Source: an uncultured Collinsella sp.
Lineage (GTDB): Bacteria > Actinomycetota > Coriobacteriia > Coriobacteriales > Coriobacteriaceae
Direction of reading: 5' to 3'
Assembly (NCBI GenBank): GCA_958447915.1
Contig: CAUDCB010000111.1
Span: 1 to 6,542, forward strand
DNA: 6,542 bases
Both the position numbers and the translations under genes were made by a program. The notes under the pieces were generated by a model. It saw only the letters and a program-made list of their open reading frames with translations, searched no databases and had not been told where the DNA came from. Below are positions 5,523 to 6,542 of this stretch, piece after piece. Every line of letters begins with the position of its first letter. The first letter of the stretch is position 1.

Positions 5523-6542
5523 CTAAAAAGGGCCCCGAGCATAGTCTGCTCGGGGCCCAAATTCATCTCGCCTTACCGCGCGACACGTGTGGTACTTGCG
5601 CTTGCCGCCGCCGTCACCGGGGCGACGGGAGCTACCGCCGCGCCTGCCGCCACGATTGTTGCCATAGCTGCCTCGGTTATCGCGACCGCCGGCACGACCG
5701 CCGCGGGAGCCGGCCTGGTAGACGCCACGACCGCCGCGATCGCCGCCACGGCGCGCCTCGCGGGGGTCATCGTAGTTGCGCCAATCATCGCGACGATCGC
5801 GGCTGGCACGCGGGTCGCGACGATCACGCGACTCATTCGAACGACCGGAGCCGCTGCGGCCACCGTTGCCACGAGTGCCCTCGCGACGCTCGCCGCCACG
5901 GCCGCCCTCGCGACCTCCGCGCTCGTCAAAGCGCTTGCCGCCGCGGGACTCGCCGCCGCGGGTACCACGCTCGTCACGCGAGCCACGGCCTTCGCCGCCA
6001 CGGCGCTCATCGCGCCCGCCGCGCTCGCCATCGCGACCGGAGCGACGACGGTCACCCGAACCGCGCTTGCCGCCGCGCGAACCACGGACCTCGTCTTCGC
6101 GCTCAACACGACGACGACCACCACGGTCCTCGTCCTCACGACGACGGCGGTGTGCCTCGCCCTGGAACTGCTTGGCACGACGCTCGGCACGGTTGCCGCG
6201 CGGGCCCTGCTCAGCAGCACCCCCGCGCTCCTCGGCGGCCACCTCGCGGGCCACGCTTTCAACGGCCTCGTCCACGCGAGCCTGAACGCCCTCGCGCACG
6301 CGGGTCTTGCCGCCGCGCTTGGGACGGCTCGGACGCTCGCCGTCGCCGCGACGCTCATCGCGACCGCGGTTGGAACGACCGGCAACATCGCCGTAATCGT
6401 CGCCGTTGCGTTTGCCGTCGCGACGTGCCTGCTCGAGCTTCTTCTTGCTCTTGGACTTGCCGCGCTTGGTCTTCTTCTTCACCTTAAAGGCCGCAGGGTC
6501 GCGCTCGGGGTCAACGGCGGGTGGGTTGGGACCCACATGTAG
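5523..6542 (-). CDS. C-terminal part of an Arg/Gly-rich (RGG) RNA-binding protein, probably a DEAD-box RNA helicase; 5' end outside window
   Basis: The frame is open to the window edge (codons before the GTG at 6536 read Leu-His), so the start is probably not inside the window and about 339 residues of the C-terminus are seen. A Lys-rich stretch (KVKKKTKRGKSKSKKK) comes first, then a charged Ala/Glu segment likely to be helical (RVDEAVESVAREVAAEE), then about 200 residues of RGG, RDR, SRD and GGR repeats. It ends with KRKYHTCRAVRRDEFGPRADYARGPF. No enzymatic domain is visible. RGG tails of this size occur on bacterial DEAD-box helicases, where they help bind structured RNA during ribosome assembly or mRNA decay; this identity is inferred from tail type alone. 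Other RNA-binding proteins are possible. The last residues are encoded by a terminator hairpin, and a shifted-frame TAA lies at 5573-5575, so the true end may be a few codons earlier. Confidence 0.6.
   Translation of the reverse strand, partial: LHVGPNPPAVDPERDPAAFKVKKKTKRGKSKSKKKLEQARRDGKRNGDDYGDVAGRSNRGRDERRGDGERPSRPKRGGKTRVREGVQARVDEAVESVAREVAAEERGGAAEQGPRGNRAERRAKQFQGEAHRRRREDEDRGGRRRVEREDEVRGSRGGKRGSGDRRRSGRDGERGGRDERRGGEGRGSRDERGTRGGESRGGKRFDERGGREGGRGGERREGTRGNGGRSGSGRSNESRDRRDPRASRDRRDDWRNYDDPREARRGGDRGGRGVYQAGSRGGRAGGRDNRGSYGNNRGGRRGGSSRRPGDGGGKRKYHTCRAVRRDEFGPRADYARGPF
5525..5558 (-). terminator. Perfect intrinsic terminator overlapping the 3' end of the RGG-protein gene
   Basis: GGGCCCCGAGCA (5547-5558 read on the minus strand) pairs with TGCTCGGGGCCC (5530-5541), twelve perfect pairs around a GACTA loop. 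TTTTT (5525-5529) follows directly. The stop codon TAG at 5523-5525 starts on the last T of this tract, so the hairpin is inside the reading frame. Confidence 0.9.

Noticed and set aside
5589..6542. Ala/Thr-rich plus-strand frame opposite the RGG gene
   Set aside because: It is the codon-by-codon complement of Arg/Gly codons, which yields Ala/Thr/Pro; the hydrophobic look is a composition effect.

Overview
The window looks like part of the chromosome of a high-GC, gut-type actinobacterium, most probably a Coriobacteriia member such as Collinsella. That is an inference from three things: the GC-rich third positions, the almost complete avoidance of TTA, CTA and TCA codons over the two largest genes, and a phosphotransferase (PTS) sugar operon of the kind common in that group. 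No rRNA, tRNA, insertion sequence, CRISPR array or phage gene is visible. Every gene lies on the minus strand.

Positions 35-4760 hold a complete alpha-glucoside PTS operon. In transcription order (high to low coordinate) it has a predicted promoter and structured leader (4617-4756), a stand-alone glucose-family EIIA protein (4079-4591), a LicT/BglG antiterminator with two PRD domains (3206-4072), an EIIBC permease (1490-3106), a GH4 6-phospho-alpha-glucosidase (104-1486) and a strong terminator hairpin (35-70). Expected pathway: EIIA passes phosphate to the EIIB cysteine, EIIC imports an alpha-glucoside such as maltose as its 6-phosphate, and the GH4 enzyme splits it to glucose 6-phosphate and glucose. 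The antiterminator senses PTS flux through its four PRD histidines and probably opens the operon at the RNA level. The leader shows two hairpins that share a strand and cannot coexist, which fits such a switch, although it does not match the classical RAT (ribonucleic antiterminator) consensus.

Positions 4799-5522 carry no convincing gene. The stretch is unusually rich in signals: three hairpins with T-tracts oriented for minus-strand termination (a fourth closes the gene at 5523), a pair of composite repeats in inverted orientation (5001-5090 and 5169-5237), and a possible small RNA of about 210 nt (5267-5477).

Positions 5523-6542 are the 3' end of a minus-strand gene that runs off the window. 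It encodes an extremely Arg/Gly-rich (RGG) tail, most likely of an RNA-binding protein such as a DEAD-box RNA helicase. Its last dozen codons are formed by a perfect 12-bp terminator hairpin, and its stop codon lies beyond the T-tract.
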